NCBI GenBank assembly: GCA_944363975.1 | Contig: CALVVU010000003.1 | Coordinates: 62,001 to 126,000 of the forward strand | Direction: 5' to 3' | DNA: 64,000 nt | Source of the DNA: Candidatus Coprovivens excrementavium | Lineage (GTDB): Bacteria; Bacillota_I; Bacilli_A; RF39; UBA660 | Part shown: positions 61,829 through 64,000 of the stretch, in pieces | Position numbering within the stretch: position 1 is the first letter of the stretch | Layout of the letters: every line of letters starts with the position of its first letter | Notes under the pieces: model-generated | Seen by the model: only the letters and a program-made list of their open reading frames with translations | Databases searched by the model: none | What the model was told of the DNA's origin: nothing | Translations under genes and position numbers: made by a program

Positions 61829-61856
61829 AATTGCAACAAAATAGTTGCAATTTTAT
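61829..61856 (+). terminator. Rho-independent terminator
   Basis: AATTGCAAC (61829-61837) pairs with GTTGCAATT (61844-61852), then T-rich. Extended -10 TGG-TATAAT at 61866-61871 follows. Confidence 0.85.
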
Positions 61857-61890
61857 TATACATGGTATAATTTAGTTAGGTGGTAGAGTT

Positions 61891-63018
61891 ATGAATATAG
61901 AAAAAATAAAAGAAAATATGGCTTTAAAAAATAAATTCTTATCAAAGTATGCTTGTCAAGATAGCGAAGCATATAGATTTAAAAGTATTATAGATGATGA
62001 TTTTAGAACACCTTTTTATAGAGATAGTGATCGAATTATTTATTCTCTTTCTTATACAAGATATATGGATAAGACACAAGTTTTTTCATTTAATAGTAAT
62101 GATAATATTAGTAAGAGAATGACACATGTTCAAATGGTTAGTAAAGTAGCGCGAACAATTGGTAGAGCTTTAAGATTAAACGAAGATTTAATTGAAGCGG
62201 CGGCTTTAGGGCATGATCTTGGACATGTACCATTTGGGCATGCTGGAGAGAAGATATTAAATGATATTAGTTTAGAATATGGTGAAGGATATTTTAATCA
62301 TAATATTCAAAGTGTAAGAACATTAATGGTATTGGAAAATAATGGTGTTGGGTCTAATATTACATTACAAGTACTGGATGCTATTATGTGTCATAATGGT
62401 GAATTAGAATTGAAGGAATATCGCCCTAAAAAGAAGACTAAGGAAGAGTTTTTAGATGAGTATAATAAGACTTATTTAGATAAGAATACAGTTAAGAAAT
62501 TAGTACCAATGACTCTCGAAGGATGCGTAGTAAGAATTAGTGATATTATTGCTTATATTGGTCGTGATATTGAAGATGCAATAAGAATGGGAGTTATTGA
62601 AAAAGATGAGATTCCACAAGAAATTTCATCAGTATTAGGTTTAACCAATAGAGAAATTATTAATACTATAAATGTTGATTTAATTGAACATAGTCTTGAT
62701 AAAGATTATCTATGTATGAGTGAGGAAGTATTTCAAGCAATTAAGAAATTAAAGACTTTTAATTATGAACATATATACGCGAAAGCTAATACATCAGAAA
62801 TGCTTGAGTTATATGAAGATATGTTTAGAAAAGTATTTAAAAATTGTTTAAATGATATAAAAACTAATAATAGAAATGGTCATATATATACAGTATTTTT
62901 AAATGATATGTCTGATGATTATCTTCAAAAGACAACAGATGAAAGAAAAGTAATTGATTATATTGCTGGTATGACTGATGATTTTTTAGTTAGTGAATAT
63001 AATAGTATTGTTGATTAA
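61891..63018 (+). CDS. dGTPase-like HD-domain triphosphohydrolase
   Basis: A 375-residue protein of the deoxyguanosinetriphosphate triphosphohydrolase family: an N-terminal RTPFYRDSDRIIYSLSYTR segment, and the HD metal site in HDLGHVPFGHAGE. It hydrolyses dNTPs to the nucleoside and triphosphate, shaping dNTP pools. GGTGG precedes the ATG. Monocistronic. Confidence 0.9.
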   Translation: MNIEKIKENMALKNKFLSKYACQDSEAYRFKSIIDDDFRTPFYRDSDRIIYSLSYTRYMDKTQVFSFNSNDNISKRMTHVQMVSKVARTIGRALRLNEDLIEAAALGHDLGHVPFGHAGEKILNDISLEYGEGYFNHNIQSVRTLMVLENNGVGSNITLQVLDAIMCHNGELELKEYRPKKKTKEEFLDEYNKTYLDKNTVKKLVPMTLEGCVVRISDIIAYIGRDIEDAIRMGVIEKDEIPQEISSVLGLTNREIINTINVDLIEHSLDKDYLCMSEEVFQAIKKLKTFNYEHIYAKANTSEMLELYEDMFRKVFKNCLNDIKTNNRNGHIYTVFLNDMSDDYLQKTTDERKVIDYIAGMTDDFLVSEYNSIVD

Positions 63019-63096
63019 TTTTTAAAATATTGATTTTGTAATATATAAATAATATAATTTAGGTAGCGATATAATTCGCAAAGGTAGGGATTTAAA

Positions 63097-64000
63097 ATGA
63101 AAAGTCAAAGTTCGAAAAAAATAAATCTTAAAGGATTAAATAAATTTTTAAAAAATTTTATTAAAGTTATAAAAAATAGTTTTAAAGCTTTAAGAGAAGT
63201 TAGAATTGGACCAGTAACTGGGAATATAATTTTAGTAGTAATAGTTGCCCTATTATTTATAATATTATTGGGTAATATTTTTAGTGATAAGAATTTAAAT
63301 TATCCTGTTATATATAATAATAGTGATGGAGATTTGTATCTTTTAAATAGTAAAGATAAAAATGATGAAAAGGCAATTAAACTTGCGGTTGGAGAAAGTG
63401 TAAGTAATGTAGTTTATGCTAATACATCTGAAAGATATGTTTTATTTATGAAGAATGAAGACTTATATTTGTATGATACTAAGCAAAAAGGAGAAACAAC
63501 AAAAATTATCGATAGTGTAATATCTTATACTTTCTCTGATGACGACAAGTATATTATTGCTTTATGTGAGGATAATTCTTTAAGAGTCTATAATTTTAAA
63601 GAAGAAGAGAAACTTGATTCTGATGTTTCTGATGTTATAGCTTTAAGTAAAGATAAGATATTATACGAAAAAGAGAAAACTCTTTATGTTAGAAGTTTAA
63701 ATTATAAGAAGGATGATCGTCAAAAAGTAACAGAGGAATATGAAACGCAAGTAAAATTGACTGAAGATGGTAAGAGTATTTTATATATTAATGAAGCTCG
63801 AGAATTGATTTCATATAATATAAAGAAAGATAATGATGAAGTTTTAGCTAAAAATGTTAGCTCTTATTATTGTAATACTGAAGATTGTGAAAAATTGTTT
63901 TATGTAGAAAGTGATGATACAAAGAAAATTTTCTATTATGATGGAAAGAAAGAAATAGAAGTAGCTAAAGATATATATGCAGTTAGTGATTATGATATAG
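63097..64000 (+). CDS. Membrane-anchored beta-propeller-like protein (3' truncated)
   Basis: The frame is open from the ATG at 63097 (preceded by AAAGGTAGGG) to the window end, 301 codons. It has a basic N-terminal cytoplasmic part (about 1-48), one membrane helix (about 49-68) and a repetitive outer region of short strands such as NSDGDLYLLN, NEDLYLYD and GKSILYINEA, the look of a TolB/WD40-type propeller. Function unknown; the 3' end lies outside the window. Confidence 0.78.
   Translation, partial: MKSQSSKKINLKGLNKFLKNFIKVIKNSFKALREVRIGPVTGNIILVVIVALLFIILLGNIFSDKNLNYPVIYNNSDGDLYLLNSKDKNDEKAIKLAVGESVSNVVYANTSERYVLFMKNEDLYLYDTKQKGETTKIIDSVISYTFSDDDKYIIALCEDNSLRVYNFKEEEKLDSDVSDVIALSKDKILYEKEKTLYVRSLNYKKDDRQKVTEEYETQVKLTEDGKSILYINEARELISYNIKKDNDEVLAKNVSSYYCNTEDCEKLFYVESDDTKKIFYYDGKKEIEVAKDIYAVSDYDI

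Overview
The window comes from a very AT-rich, low-GC Gram-positive bacterium, most likely an uncultured member of the Bacilli (RF39- or Erysipelotrichales-like, inferred from gene content only). TGA acts as a stop codon (for example at 6249-6251 and 24218-24220), so this is not the mycoplasma code. All twelve tRNA genes encode CCA. Genes are tightly packed, and many are followed by a rho-independent terminator and then directly by a -10 box, often of extended TGn form.

Left flank (1-5383): the end of tyrS, a small Tyr/Pro-rich protein, a FtsW/RodA-family protein, a membrane-anchored PTS EIIB-like protein, a CotY/CotZ-like spore coat protein, and a minus-strand operon (YkuE-like phosphoesterase, CPBP protease, membrane thioredoxin).

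Centre (5493-32112, about 26.6 kb, all on the plus strand): one large envelope-spanning machine that mixes two systems. The first part carries Tad/type II-like parts: signal-peptide proteins including a 1855-residue Cys-rich giant, CpaB, CpaF/TadA ATPase, TadB and TadC. After a terminator and a strong promoter come four small pilin-like proteins and a TadZ-like protein. Then follow type IV secretion parts: two VirB2/Mbov_0395-like proteins, a VirB6-like channel with a very long tail, PrgI, a VirB4 divided into two genes, a membrane-anchored SpoIID plus NlpC/P60 wall hydrolase, a lipoprotein and a VirD4 coupling ATPase. No relaxase, integrase or attachment site is visible. I read it as a fixed chromosomal hybrid Tad/T4SS apparatus in which CpaF could serve both the pilus and the channel. 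This is the main candidate for an undescribed system.

Right part (32154-46850): envelope and housekeeping genes (rhodanese, DedA-like, rmuC, trpS, GH25 lysozyme, rluB, ferredoxin, nfu) together with several sporulation-family genes: a dac-spmA-spmB operon, yunB with yutD, and a YutH-like coat protein. With the CotY/CotZ homologue this argues for a spore-forming lineage or a recent loss of sporulation.

Far right (46850-64000): an S1-domain protein, three tRNA transcription units (plus tRNA-Leu on the other strand), a possible relic of an IS3-family end, yidD, small membrane proteins, a Nudix hydrolase, an ABC exporter, a FAD/2Fe-2S oxidoreductase pair, a dGTPase-like HD protein, and a membrane-anchored protein cut off by the window end.
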